DNA of 64,000 nucleotides from JAIQET01 sp035542575 (GCA_035542575.1 DATKLE010000058.1:23372-87371), one strand, 5' to 3'. Shown: positions 44,523 to 53,951, counted from the first letter of the stretch. Made by a program: numbers and translations. The notes: a model not told the origin generated them from the sequence alone.

Positions 44523-47111
44523 TCAGAGCCGATCGAGAATGGCATCTTGCAACTCGCCTTGCAGCTCAGGACCCAGCTTCTCGCCCTCACAGGAAAGATA
44601 AAAAACATCGAGGGCGGTCTGGCCCTGAGTGTCAATCAATGCGACTTCGATGTTGCAGCCCAGCTCCGCGACGGCCGTGCTGATGTCATACAGCAGGCCC
44701 GGCCGGTCCTTGGCGATAATCTCGAGGAGCGTGCTGTGCGACGAGCAGTCATTGTGGAAACGAACGTCCGGCTTGACCGCCAGCTGCGATCGGAGAGGAG
44801 CGCCCCCGGTTTTTTCGTCTACCAGTTTTCTGACGTCGAGCTCGCCGGCGACCACATCCTCGATGTTCCGCTGTAACCGCCGCATCTCCGACGGATTCAA
44901 TGCCAGCGTGTGGAAGCGGTCGCTGAACCGAATGGTATCGAGCACTACCCCGGCGCGGTTGGAAAAGGCTTCGGCTTTCAGGATGTCCATTCGCCAGGCG
45001 GAAAGAACTCCGGCAAGAGTGGCGAACAGTCGAGGGCGGTCTCTGGTCATCAGAGTGAGCTCATAGTACGGATCCCCGCTTTCCACTCGAACCTGTACAT
45101 CGTCCTCGCTCAATGCGCGCCACATCTCGTAATGCGTCAGTACAACCGAGCCGCTGTGCGTGAGCAGATAACGCCTGGGAAAGCCCTCGAGAAACAGCCG
45201 AAAGTCTTCCTCATCAAGCCCGCGGGGCGCGTCGCGAAGGATGCGCTCCAGGGCGTTGTCGGCGCCGCCAGCGGGCAGCCGCTCATCATCTACGCTTCGA
45301 TTCAGATAATTCTCAGCCGCCGCGAAAAGGCGCCACAACATCTCGGCTTTCCATGGCGTCAGCGCTTGTGGATTGACTGCAGACACATCCGCATAGGTAA
45401 GCAGCGTGAGCATCTTCAAGCGCTCGACCGTGCCCACGGATTCAGCGAAATGGTGCACGGTCTCCGGATCGAAGATGTCGCGTTGCTGCGTGGTTGCGGA
45501 CATGCGCAGGTGGCTCGCAATCAGGAAACGGACGAGTTCACAGTCGTCGGGTTCAAGCCTGAGCCGGCCACAAACGCCTTGCAAGGCTTCGAGACTGCCT
45601 TCAACATGGCTGGCACCCGGCATGCCTTTCCCCACATCGTGGAAAAGAAGCGCCAGGAAGAGCAGTTCGGGACGCTCGATTCCCAGCAGGATGTCCTGAA
45701 ATCGGCGGTGCAAATCGCTGTCGGGAACGCTGAGGGCATGCAACCGCTCAATCGTGACAAACGAATGTTCATCCACCGTATAGCGATGGTAGTAATCCCG
45801 GATGACGAGCGAGTCGATAGCCTGAAATTCCTTGAAAAGAACCACCAGCAGGCCAAGCCGGTGCATGGCTCGCAAAGCGGCGCCCGCATGGGGCAGCACC
45901 AGGATGCGGCGCAGATGCGCCCAGAGGTCAGGCCTTGCCGGCAAGTCCCGCTGTATGACGGGAAGCACCACTTCCACGTACCGTTCCGCATCTGCACTCA
46001 GCTTGACGCCATGCCGGGCAACAAACTCGAACAAGCTGAGCAACATCTCAGGGTCGGCGACCGAGGAAGACTGGCGCAGAAAGACCCGGCCCTGTACCAC
46101 CGAGAAATCGGCGTTCGACAAGCGCGATTTGCGGTTTTGAATGATGCGATACAGCCCCGAGCGCTTCGCCGAGATTTCATCCAGGAGTCCCGTCAGGCGG
46201 TGAATCGAGCGGACATGGCGAAAATAAGCGCGCATCCACTCCGCGGGCGAGACTGGCGCTGCCGAGATTCCTATGCCGCGGCCCGCAGCCTCGGATTGCA
46301 AGTCGTAGGTCAGGGCATTGAGGTCCCGCCCCTGGTGGTAATGGAGAAAGCAGCGGACCGCGGAGAGAAAATCAACCGCAGCGCGGCTGCTCGCATGGAG
46401 GGTATCGGGGAAAAGACTGTCGAGCGCCGGCCAAGTGCCGTTCTGCTCCAGCCTGGCAATGGTCGTGAGCCAACCGGCCAGATGGTAGTCGCGCATCCCG
46501 CCCGGAGAATCCTTCAGGTTCGGCTCCAGGTGGAAGATCGTATTGCCGTACTTGTTGTGCCGGGCCCGCGTCAGGTCCGTCAGCCGTTGCAGCAGCTCCC
46601 GGGCCTCGCGAGCCACCATGCCCGGGAGGGCTTTGCCATGGAGCTGCTCAAATAGCTCTGCATCGCCGGAAACGTAACGGCAGTCGAGAAGCGAGATGTT
46701 GAACTCCACATTGTCGTGGTGAAGCCGGCTGCAATCTGCCAGGCTGCGAGTGGTTGGGCTCACCCGCAAATGCAGGTCCCACAGGGTCTGGCTGAGGCGG
46801 CGAATTCCCCGCTGTGCATGTTTGCTAGGCGTGCCCTCACACAAGAACAAAAGGTCAACATCCGAACAGGGAAATAGCGCACGGCGGCCATAGCCTCCCA
46901 GGGCCGCGACACAAACCCCTTCCAGGCCAGGCGACTCTCCCAGCGTGCTGCCCCAAATCTGACGGATGATCGTATCGAGGAGATCGGACCGCGCGCGGAT
47001 CGCCGCTTGTCCGTTGTGCGAATCTTCGAATGCCTGCCGAACCGCGGCCGACTCTGTGCTGTAAAACTCCTGCAACACGGCGACCGCATCGAGTAGCGGC
47101 GTAGAATTCAT
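44523..47111 (-). CDS. glnD: [Protein-PII] uridylyltransferase/uridylyl-removing enzyme
   Basis: 862 residues from the ATG at 47111. Nucleotidyltransferase domain with GGYGRRALFPCSDVDLLFL near residues 75-95, GlnD linker domain, HD domain (LLFHDVGKGMPGASHVEGS) for UMP removal, and two C-terminal ACT domains (DRPRLFATLAGVLSAWRMD and DRPGLLYDISTAVAELGCN) that sense glutamine. Modifies Tyr51 of PII proteins, and the two PII genes lie just upstream on the same strand. Full family length, all landmark motifs present. Confidence 0.96.
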   Translation of the reverse strand: MNSTPLLDAVAVLQEFYSTESAAVRQAFEDSHNGQAAIRARSDLLDTIIRQIWGSTLGESPGLEGVCVAALGGYGRRALFPCSDVDLLFLCEGTPSKHAQRGIRRLSQTLWDLHLRVSPTTRSLADCSRLHHDNVEFNISLLDCRYVSGDAELFEQLHGKALPGMVAREARELLQRLTDLTRARHNKYGNTIFHLEPNLKDSPGGMRDYHLAGWLTTIARLEQNGTWPALDSLFPDTLHASSRAAVDFLSAVRCFLHYHQGRDLNALTYDLQSEAAGRGIGISAAPVSPAEWMRAYFRHVRSIHRLTGLLDEISAKRSGLYRIIQNRKSRLSNADFSVVQGRVFLRQSSSVADPEMLLSLFEFVARHGVKLSADAERYVEVVLPVIQRDLPARPDLWAHLRRILVLPHAGAALRAMHRLGLLVVLFKEFQAIDSLVIRDYYHRYTVDEHSFVTIERLHALSVPDSDLHRRFQDILLGIERPELLFLALLFHDVGKGMPGASHVEGSLEALQGVCGRLRLEPDDCELVRFLIASHLRMSATTQQRDIFDPETVHHFAESVGTVERLKMLTLLTYADVSAVNPQALTPWKAEMLWRLFAAAENYLNRSVDDERLPAGGADNALERILRDAPRGLDEEDFRLFLEGFPRRYLLTHSGSVVLTHYEMWRALSEDDVQVRVESGDPYYELTLMTRDRPRLFATLAGVLSAWRMDILKAEAFSNRAGVVLDTIRFSDRFHTLALNPSEMRRLQRNIEDVVAGELDVRKLVDEKTGGAPLRSQLAVKPDVRFHNDCSSHSTLLEIIAKDRPGLLYDISTAVAELGCNIEVALIDTQGQTALDVFYLSCEGEKLGPELQGELQDAILDRL

Positions 47112-47188
47112 CCGATCTTGTGGCGATGCGTGCGTATGTGGCTCCAAACGGGGGAATCGAACCGCGCTATTGCGGCCCAGCTAACTCA

Positions 47189-47527
47189 CTAGAGAGCGGC
47201 GATGCCACGCTCCTGATTGCGGATGCGGATGGCCTCATCGACCCTGGAGAGAAATATCTTTCCATCCCCGATCTGCCCGGTGCGAGCTGCGCCCATGATC
47301 GCGTCTACCGTCCTTTCCACCATGTCATCCGCCAGAACCATCTCCAGCTTGATCTTGGGCAGCAGGTCCACGGTGTACTCCCGCCCCCGATAAAACTCGG
47401 TGTGGCCCTTTTGCCGGCCATGGCCGCGGGCCTCAAGCACGGTCATTCCCTCCACACCAATGTCGTGGAGCGCGATCTTCACCGCTTCCAGTTTGGACGT
47501 CTGAATTACAGCTTCAACTTTTGTCAT
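47189..47527 (-). CDS. glnB: Nitrogen regulatory protein PII
   Basis: 112 residues, exact family length. T-loop with the uridylylation site Tyr51 (GHTEFYRGREYTVD), B-loop RTGQIGDGKIFL and C-loop end IRIRNQERGIAAL. Senses ATP/ADP and 2-oxoglutarate. Sits between an ammonium transporter gene (45 bases upstream) and glnD (77 bases downstream). A glnB or glnK label cannot be decided from sequence; I call this glnB because it is next to glnD. Confidence 0.93.
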   Translation of the reverse strand: MTKVEAVIQTSKLEAVKIALHDIGVEGMTVLEARGHGRQKGHTEFYRGREYTVDLLPKIKLEMVLADDMVERTVDAIMGAARTGQIGDGKIFLSRVDEAIRIRNQERGIAAL

Positions 47528-47572
47528 CGTCCCTCGGTCTCAATGACGAGAGCTGTTTGCGATGCTAACCGG

Positions 47573-49018
47573 CTAAGCGGAGACCTCAAAGTAGTAACCT
47601 TCTTCGCCGTGCTGCGAGAGATCCAGCCCCTGGACCTCGTGGTCGCTGGAAACCCGCAGACCGACGGTCAAGTCCACGAGCTTGAGAATCACGATGGTCC
47701 CCACCACTGCCAGACCCCACGCGATCGCCACCCCCACGAACTGGTTCAGCAGTTGACCGGCGTTCCCATCGAGAAGGCCTGACGGCAAGGAATTCCCCTG
47801 CGCGTCTTTGAAAATTGGATTGACAATGCTGGTCGCGAAGACTCCGGTCAGCAATGCTCCAACCGTGCCGCCGACTCCATGCACGCCGAAAGCATCCAGT
47901 GAATCGTCGTATCCCAGGCGGGCTTTCACCCGGGCGACCATCAAGTAGCAGACAACGCCGGCTATCAACCCGATGCAAAGCGCAGACATCGGACTGACAA
48001 ATCCGGCAGCGGGAGTGATGGCGACAAGCCCAGCCACCGCTCCCGAGATGGCGCCCAAGGCGCTCGGCTTGCCATTGCACAGCCACTCGGCGCCGACCCA
48101 ACCGACGACCGCGGCCGCCGCTCCAAAGTGCGTGGCGACGAAGGCGCTGGTCGCCAGGGAGCCGGCCGACAGCGCACTGCCGGCATTGAATCCGAACCAT
48201 CCCACCCACAGCAGACACGCTCCGATAAAGCTCAGCACCACACTGTGGGGCGGCATCGGCTCCTGCGGATAGCCCAGGCGTTTGCCCAGGTAGAGGGCAC
48301 AAACCAAGGCTGAAACTCCCGACGTGACATGCACCACCGTGCCCCCGGCGAAATCGAGAGTGGGAAAATGCCCGCCCAAAGCGGCATTCAGCAGGCCGCC
48401 TTTGCCCCAGACCATGTGCGCCATGGGGTCATAAACCAGTACCGACCACAGCACCATGAACAAAACCATGGCGCTGAATTTCATCCGCTCGGCAAATGCT
48501 CCGGTAATGAGCGCGGGGGTGATGATGGCGAACATCAACTGGTACACCATAAAGGTTTGCTGCGGAATGGTCGCGGCATAGGCCGCTTCGGGCTGAGCCC
48601 CGACTCCCCGCAAGAACAGATGGCTCAGACTGCCGATAAAGCTGTTGCCCGAACCAAACGACAGGCTATAGCCGATCAGCGCCCACAGAACGGTGACCAG
48701 AGCCATCAGAGCAAAGCTCTGCATCATGGTTGCCAGCACATTCTTCTTGCGCACCAGCCCGCCGTAGAACAGGGCCAGGCCGGGACCAGTCATCATCAGA
48801 ACCAGTGCGGAGCTGACCAGCATCCAGGAGTTGTCGGCGGAGCCTTTGGCGTCGGCAACGGCCTGCTCCAGCTTGGCGATGCGATCCGCCTGAGTGTCGC
48901 TAGCGGTAGCCTGCGAGAACGCGCCCTGCAGCGCGGCCGACACGAACACCAACAGCAGGGCCCATCTGATCCAGAACTTCCCCGTAAACAATTTGCCTGC
49001 TCCGTCCCTTCCGTTCAA
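47573..49018 (-). CDS. amtB: Ammonium transporter (first Amt copy)
   Basis: About 481 residues. Signal peptide/first span, then the eleven-span Amt fold: ALFYGGLVRKKNVLATMMQS, GGTVVHVTSG with the first pore histidine, FGFNAGSALSAG, and DAFGVHGVGGTVGALLTG with the second. Conducts ammonium; PII proteins of the GlnK type normally plug it. The start is uncertain: TTG at 49018, or TTG at 48991 which has GGAG 8 bases upstream. Flanked by both PII genes. Confidence 0.94.
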   Translation of the reverse strand: MNGRDGAGKLFTGKFWIRWALLLVFVSAALQGAFSQATASDTQADRIAKLEQAVADAKGSADNSWMLVSSALVLMMTGPGLALFYGGLVRKKNVLATMMQSFALMALVTVLWALIGYSLSFGSGNSFIGSLSHLFLRGVGAQPEAAYAATIPQQTFMVYQLMFAIITPALITGAFAERMKFSAMVLFMVLWSVLVYDPMAHMVWGKGGLLNAALGGHFPTLDFAGGTVVHVTSGVSALVCALYLGKRLGYPQEPMPPHSVVLSFIGACLLWVGWFGFNAGSALSAGSLATSAFVATHFGAAAAVVGWVGAEWLCNGKPSALGAISGAVAGLVAITPAAGFVSPMSALCIGLIAGVVCYLMVARVKARLGYDDSLDAFGVHGVGGTVGALLTGVFATSIVNPIFKDAQGNSLPSGLLDGNAGQLLNQFVGVAIAWGLAVVGTIVILKLVDLTVGLRVSSDHEVQGLDLSQHGEEGYYFEVSA

Positions 49019-49104
49019 GACGGTTACTCTAAGGAGAAGCAGACGGCATGGGAAATTGAAACTATTTATGGCCCTTATCAGGAATCGTTATGGGCGCCGG
49101 TCTC

Positions 49105-49443
49105 CTAAAGCGCAGCCACGCCGCGCTCCTGATTGCGAATCCGAATCGCCTCCTCGACGCGGTATAGAAAGATCTTTCCATCTCCGATCTTGCCGCTGCC
49201 GGCCGTCTGCAAAATGGCGTCGACGGCGGCGTCCACAATGTTGTCGGGCAGCACCATCTCGACCTTGATCTTGGGCACCAGATCCACGCTATATTCCCGG
49301 CCTCGATAGATCTCGGTGTGACCCTTCTGGCGTCCGTGCCCGCGCACGTCGGAGATGGTCATCCCTTCGACGCCAAGTTCGGCAAGGACCTCTTTCACGG
49401 CCTCAAATCTGGAAGGCTGAATCACGGCTTCAACTTTTGTCAT
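49105..49443 (-). CDS. glnK: Nitrogen regulatory protein PII (second copy)
   Basis: 112 residues from the ATG at 49443 (AAAGGA 8 bases upstream; an ATG at 49452 would overlap the ribosome site). Tyr51 in GHTEIYRGREYSVD, B-loop GSGKIGDGKIFLYR, end IRNQERGVAAL. Closely similar to the PII protein at 47189. It precedes the Amt gene by 86 bases, the classic glnK-amtB arrangement, so it probably regulates that transporter directly. Confidence 0.93.
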   Translation of the reverse strand: MTKVEAVIQPSRFEAVKEVLAELGVEGMTISDVRGHGRQKGHTEIYRGREYSVDLVPKIKVEMVLPDNIVDAAVDAILQTAGSGKIGDGKIFLYRVEEAIRIRNQERGVAAL

Positions 49444-49483
49444 TCTTGTCATCCTTTAGGTGGAATAGGTTCGAATCTTGTGG

Positions 49484-50782
49484 TTACGCATCCGCCACGT
49501 CAGCGACCGCTCCGGACAACTCATCCAGATTGGCGAGCTCCCCCAGTCCCTTGCCCGAGGCTGTTTCGGGCGCACCGCGGGAGAGCGCCAGCTTCAGCAG
49601 CGGAGGAGTAAGCAGCGTGGTCGCGAGCACTAAGATGACCACCTGAGCGTAAACCGCCGGCGAGACCAGTCCCGCGGTAAATCCCAGGCTGGCGGTAATC
49701 AAGCCGACCTCGCCGCGTGGAATCATGCCGACGCCCACGATCAGGGAATCGCGGTTGCCGAAGCCGGTCAGGCGCGCGCCCAGGCCGCTGCCCAGTATTT
49801 TTCCGAAGACCGCGACCGCCAACAACAATCCAAACAAGCCCGTGCCGCCCGCGAGCTGCCGTGCGTTCACTTCCAGTCCGATGGAAACGAAAAACAGTGG
49901 ACCGAACAACGAGTTCGCCATGGCCCGCAAGTCATCGGCGACTTTGCTGTGGGCCGGGGTGGCGGCGACGAAGAGCCCGGCGAGATAAGCGCCGGTGATG
50001 GCAGCCATGCCGCCAAGCCACTCCGCCAGGAAGGCCAGCAGCAATCCGATGGTCAGCGCCGCTGCCAGTTCCGTGTGCGGGCCGTGCAAACGCCCAGCCT
50101 GCCGGAAGATCCAGCGAGTGATGGGCGGTCCAGCCCAGAACATGAGCACAAGGCAGATGGCCATGCGCGCCAAGGTGATGGCAATACCGGCCCAACCGCT
50201 TCCACTCGCCTGTGGCATGTGGGCACTGAGCGCGATCACGATCGAAAGCACGATCAGGCCCAACACGTCATCGATCACGGCAGCGCCCAGGATCGTGGAG
50301 CCCGGTTTGGACCGCAGGTGGCCCAGATTGACCAGAGTCTGAGCTGTGACCGTGACACTGGTGGCGGTCAGAATCGTGCCGAGGAAGATTGCTTGCGCCC
50401 AGCCAAAGCCGGCGTAGTGCGCCAGCAGACAGCCACCCAGCATGGGCAGGATCACTCCACCGGAGGCCGCCCAGAACGCGGGTGCGACCGTGCGCCGCAT
50501 CATGGCAACGTCAGTCTCCAGGCCAGTGACAAACATCAGCACGACCACGCCAATTGCGGCCATGACCTTGAAAACCGCGGCCACTGGGACAGCGTTTGCA
50601 TACGGCACCGCGGCAAAGTACGAGAAGCTCCCGATATTCAGGACCGTTGGCCCCAGAAACACGCCGGCAAGGAGTTCGCCAAGAACCAGCGGCAGCCCCA
50701 GCCGGGCCGCGATGGCGCCGAACAGCTTGGCGCAGAGAATGGCCATCGCTACGAAGAACAGAATCTGGAGAGAAGTGCTCAA
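49484..50782 (-). CDS. Cation/proton antiporter (CPA2, Na+/H+ exchanger family)
   Basis: 432 residues from the TTG at 50782, which overlaps the stop of the small upstream gene (TTGA) and has GGGAGG 4 bases before it. About 12 membrane spans; family features LGLPLVLGELLAGVFLGPTV, LFVTGLE-like MFVTGLETDVAMM, and AAVIDDVLGLIVL with the paired acidic residues of the ion site. No C-terminal TrkA domain. Placed between PII and a small membrane protein inside the ammonium cluster; it may balance charge or pH during ammonium uptake (inference). Confidence 0.9.
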   Translation of the reverse strand: MSTSLQILFFVAMAILCAKLFGAIAARLGLPLVLGELLAGVFLGPTVLNIGSFSYFAAVPYANAVPVAAVFKVMAAIGVVVLMFVTGLETDVAMMRRTVAPAFWAASGGVILPMLGGCLLAHYAGFGWAQAIFLGTILTATSVTVTAQTLVNLGHLRSKPGSTILGAAVIDDVLGLIVLSIVIALSAHMPQASGSGWAGIAITLARMAICLVLMFWAGPPITRWIFRQAGRLHGPHTELAAALTIGLLLAFLAEWLGGMAAITGAYLAGLFVAATPAHSKVADDLRAMANSLFGPLFFVSIGLEVNARQLAGGTGLFGLLLAVAVFGKILGSGLGARLTGFGNRDSLIVGVGMIPRGEVGLITASLGFTAGLVSPAVYAQVVILVLATTLLTPPLLKLALSRGAPETASGKGLGELANLDELSGAVADVADA

Positions 50783-50976
50783 CGATCCTCCCGGGCCGCC
50801 GACTTGAGGTTCGACAGGGAACGGCCAATCGAGATCAGCAGCACCAGCACACACCCGAGCACGACCGGCGTAGCCGGAGCATGCGCGATGAGCGTGAGTG
50901 TCATGCCCACGATCACGGCAGAAGAAAAGGCCAGCCGTTGTTGCTTCAGCACGTTGTATAGGATTTGTCCGTTCAC
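50779..50976 (-). CDS. Small membrane protein coupled to the antiporter
   Basis: 65 residues from the GTG at 50976 (GAGGA upstream). Two adjacent hydrophobic segments (FSSAVIVGMTLTLIAHA, PVVLGCVLVLLISIG), probably a helical hairpin with both ends in the cytoplasm. Its stop overlaps the antiporter start by 4 bases, so the two are translationally coupled and may form a complex. Family unknown. Confidence 0.65.
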   Translation of the reverse strand: MNGQILYNVLKQQRLAFSSAVIVGMTLTLIAHAPATPVVLGCVLVLLISIGRSLSNLKSAAREDR

Positions 50977-51001
50977 CGGATCCTCATGCTCCTTTCACCG
51001 A

Positions 51002-51556
51002 TCACTGCAGGTGGACGATCAGCGCCACCAGCGCGGCCGCCATGCCGCTGCCGGCAACGAGCAGCAGCGAAGTCCTGAATGGTCTGTTGAACCAGGGCCG
51101 GGCAATACCGTTTTGCTCCCGCTGGCGCTCCTGCTGAAGCAAACGCCCCACCATTTTGCGTTGCTCCCGCGAGGTGGCACATCGCAGCGCCTGCTCCGCT
51201 TGCTGGTAGCCTTTTTGCGGAATCCGTAGCTTGAAGTTCAACTGCGCCAACAAAAAATGGGCGGTAAAGCTGTGCGGTTCCAATTCGACCGCGCGCTCGA
51301 GATGGTCGAAGGCGGGGTAGATACGGCTGGCCATCGCGTAGGCGGCGCCCAGGCAAGTGTGCGCCTCCGCGAAGCTTGGGGAGGACTCGATGACGCGGGA
51401 GAATGCGGCAGCGGCGGCCCGGGCCTGACCGCTCTCCAGCAGTCCAACGCCATCGCGGAAAGACCGCACCCCATCCGCCGAGAGCTTGCTCGCCGCAGGA
51501 AACATCAGCACGCCATCCGGCTCGGTCTGGGTTGTGAACGGCAGTGCCTGATTCAT
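51002..51556 (-). CDS. TPR protein with C-terminal membrane anchor
   Basis: 184 residues from the ATG at 51556 (AGGAGG 8 bases upstream). Two to three tetratricopeptide units (VGLLESGQARAAAAAFSRVI, AHTCLGAAYAMASRIYPAFD) and a single C-terminal span at about 161-180 (SLLLVAGSGMAAALVALIV), giving a tail-anchored cytoplasmic protein. Lies 25 bases upstream of the small membrane protein and 141 bases after the second Amt gene. May act as an assembly or scaffold factor; unproven. Confidence 0.75.
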   Translation of the reverse strand: MNQALPFTTQTEPDGVLMFPAASKLSADGVRSFRDGVGLLESGQARAAAAAFSRVIESSPSFAEAHTCLGAAYAMASRIYPAFDHLERAVELEPHSFTAHFLLAQLNFKLRIPQKGYQQAEQALRCATSREQRKMVGRLLQQERQREQNGIARPWFNRPFRTSLLLVAGSGMAAALVALIVHLQ

Positions 51557-51697
51557 TGAACGCCCCTCCTTCCGCGGCAATCAGCAGCCGCTGTTTGAAG
51601 CTTTGAGTGCAGCGCCTGAAGGCGCGGCCCATCTGCTCCTTTTGTGGCACGCCCGAAGGCACGCCCTGATACGAATCATCGCTTCTGCCACGGGGAG

Positions 51698-53413
51698 CTA
51701 GTCCGCGGACATATACGAGGGTATGACCGTTGCCGTGACCGCCGGGCTCCCTCCCGACGGAACCGTTTCAGGTTTCAGCACGAAGTCCGGATAGCCCAGA
51801 GCCCCCATTTCGGGGATGTCGAGTCCAGCCAGTTCGTCTTCAGCGGACACGCGCTGGCCGACGATCACATCGATTAGCCAGTTGGCGCCGTAGGAGAGTC
51901 CGAACACAAACCCGAGGAGAGTACCGACTCCGATCAGTTGAGCCACCAGTTGCCCAGGATCGCCGTAGAACAACCCACGGACCGATCCACTCACGCCATT
52001 CCAACTGCCCCCGTAATTCGCGGTACCGTCGGCAAAGAGGCCAACCGAAATCACGCCCCAGATGCCGTTAGTGCCATGGACGGAAATTGCGCCCACCGGG
52101 TCATCAATCTTAAGCACACGCTCCACGAACTCCACACTCAGGCAAACCAGAGCGCCTGCGACCAGGCCGATGATGGCGGCTCCGATGGTGTTTACGAATC
52201 CGCTAGGAGCTGTAATCGCAACCAGACCGGCCAGCAAGCCATTACCCGACATGGAGGCATCCGGCTTGCCGTAGCGGATCCACATGTAGAGGATCGCGCC
52301 GAAGGAACCAGTGCAACCCGCGAGCATGGTGTTCACGGCGATAGAACCGATGCGCAAAGCACCGTTGCCAGAAGCCGCCAGTGTGCTGCCGGGATTGAAT
52401 CCGAACCAGCCGAAGGCCAGGATGAAACAACCAGCGAGAACCAGCACGATGTCGTGCCCCGGCATGGCATTGGGGGAACCGTCGCGGTTGTACTTGCCGA
52501 TGCGCGGCCCGAGCAGCATCGAAAGCGCCAGCGCGGTGATTCCACCGACCGCGTGCACCACGCCTGACCCGGCGAAATCCACGTATCCGTGCCCCAGGCC
52601 GAAATTCGCCCCCAGTTGTGACAGCCAGCCTCCGCCCCACGCCCAGTTGGCGAACAGCGGGTAGGTCAGCGCGCCCATGAAGAGAGACGAAATCGCGAAC
52701 GCCACATATTTCCAGCGCTCAGCGGCGGCCCCGGTCACGATGGTCAAGGCGGTGTCCATGAAGACCATCTGGAACAGGAACAGAACCATGACCGCGACGT
52801 CGTAACTGCCGCCTTGGGTGAGGAAAAATCCATGGGTGCCGAACACTCCCCAAGTCTTGCCCAGAAAACTCAATGTGTGTTCTGAGGTCAGTGACGTCGC
52901 GCCTCCCAGCGTGGAGTACGGTCCGCCTCCACCCATCTGGAAGGCGAAGCCGCACACCCAATAGGCGAACAAGCCGAAGCCGTACACCATGAAGTTCATC
53001 ATCATGGTGTGATTAGCGTTCTTGGCGCGGCCTAGACCGGTCTCCACCAACGCGAAACCGGCTTGCATGAACATCACCAGGAAGCCGGTGATGAGCGTCC
53101 AGACAAAATTGATGGCAATGCGGTTTTGGCCAGCCTGATTGACGGTGTCGGCCAGCGTCAGCCCCTTGCTCGGGTCTGAGGCCACCACGTCATTCACCGT
53201 CCCGGTCCGGGTCCCACTGGGATCCCCCTTGGCGAGATCCTCGGCCGAAGGCGGTTGCGCTGCCTTCACATCAAGCGGCACATTCATGGCTGGAGCGGGG
53301 ACGGCCTGGGCACTGGTCGTTGGGTTTGTTTGGTTTTGAGCCCAAGCCGTCCCGCATACGAGCAACAACGCTGCGGTCCACAAACACACGGTCATTCGTC
53401 GGCAACCACTCAT
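51698..53413 (-). CDS. Ammonium transporter (second Amt copy)
   Basis: 571 residues from the ATG at 53413 (AGGAG 7 bases upstream). Signal peptide (ends GTAWAQ), then an extra linker of about 70 polar residues not seen in short Amt proteins, then the Amt fold: MQAGFALVETGLGRAKNANH, GSGVVHAVGG with the first pore His, FGWFGFNPGSTLAASG, and GAISVHGTNGIWGVISVG with the second. Only distantly similar to the Amt at 47573, so the pair is not a recent duplication. Preceded by two tiny membrane proteins and the porin. Confidence 0.93.
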   Translation of the reverse strand: MSGCRRMTVCLWTAALLLVCGTAWAQNQTNPTTSAQAVPAPAMNVPLDVKAAQPPSAEDLAKGDPSGTRTGTVNDVVASDPSKGLTLADTVNQAGQNRIAINFVWTLITGFLVMFMQAGFALVETGLGRAKNANHTMMMNFMVYGFGLFAYWVCGFAFQMGGGGPYSTLGGATSLTSEHTLSFLGKTWGVFGTHGFFLTQGGSYDVAVMVLFLFQMVFMDTALTIVTGAAAERWKYVAFAISSLFMGALTYPLFANWAWGGGWLSQLGANFGLGHGYVDFAGSGVVHAVGGITALALSMLLGPRIGKYNRDGSPNAMPGHDIVLVLAGCFILAFGWFGFNPGSTLAASGNGALRIGSIAVNTMLAGCTGSFGAILYMWIRYGKPDASMSGNGLLAGLVAITAPSGFVNTIGAAIIGLVAGALVCLSVEFVERVLKIDDPVGAISVHGTNGIWGVISVGLFADGTANYGGSWNGVSGSVRGLFYGDPGQLVAQLIGVGTLLGFVFGLSYGANWLIDVIVGQRVSAEDELAGLDIPEMGALGYPDFVLKPETVPSGGSPAVTATVIPSYMSAD

Positions 53414-53511
53414 CGAGCATCTCCTAATAAAAACTCTTGTGATCTCTACATTTGGTCGAAGCAAGCTTCAAGGCGCGCAAATGAAACGCTCAGGTCGAGC
53501 GTCTGCCATGA

Positions 53512-53694
53512 TCAGCTCTTCCAAATCGCATGCTTCAAATGCGCTTTGTTTAGAACGCCAAGAATTCCCACTAAACTGATGCTGATCCCGATCACCGCCA
53601 ACACGAGCCTGACGGTCATGGACTGCGTGACCGTTAGCGTTGCGACCGGAGCCAGCCATCCGATAAGCACCAACAAAAATCCGACTACTTTCAT
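53512..53694 (-). CDS. Tiny two-span membrane protein
   Basis: 60 residues, ATG at 53694 with AGGAGA 6 bases upstream. Two hydrophobic helices (GFLLVLIGWLAPVA and LVLAVIGISISLVGILGVL), basic C-terminus. Lies 98 bases before the Amt gene and 27 bases after a second tiny membrane protein. Function unknown; conserved placement could be tested in relatives. Confidence 0.65.
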   Translation of the reverse strand: MKVVGFLLVLIGWLAPVATLTVTQSMTVRLVLAVIGISISLVGILGVLNKAHLKHAIWKS

Positions 53695-53721
53695 GTGTTT
53701 CTCCTGTGTCGTGTCTCACCG

Positions 53722-53913
53722 CTACTTCGTGAGCGCAAGACTCTTGATGCGGTACAAGCCAATGCCCGAGTAGATCAGCAACCCCAGACCGACGATCGCC
53801 CCCAAAACTCCGATGGCGAAATGGCCCTCGCGTATGACCAGGCCCGCTGCCAGACTGGTAAAACCCACCAGCGTTGTGCCCAAGTAAGTCCCTTGTTGTG
53901 GTATTGCGGCCAT
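53722..53913 (-). CDS. Tiny two-span membrane protein
   Basis: 63 residues, ATG at 53913 with AAGGAG 6-7 bases upstream. Hydrophobic segments GTTLVGFTSLAAGLVI and FAIGVLGAIVGLGLLIYSGI separated by a short polar turn. Follows the porin gene by 38 bases and precedes another tiny membrane protein. No family recognised. Confidence 0.65.
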   Translation of the reverse strand: MAAIPQQGTYLGTTLVGFTSLAAGLVIREGHFAIGVLGAIVGLGLLIYSGIGLYRIKSLALTK

Positions 53914-53951
53914 CCCCTGCTCCTTGTCTTCGATCTTCAGTCGTGGGCCGA

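Noticed and set aside
44910..46655. 581-codon plus-strand open frame
   Set aside because: Antisense shadow of glnD, whose motifs are complete on the other strand.
47139..47188. Minus-strand sequence resembling a tRNA T-arm and 3-prime end between the PII gene and glnD
   Set aside because: Two mismatches in the T-stem, no 5-prime half and only 77 bases available; the local hairpin CCGC-aata-GCGG explains the look. Too weak to call a tRNA.
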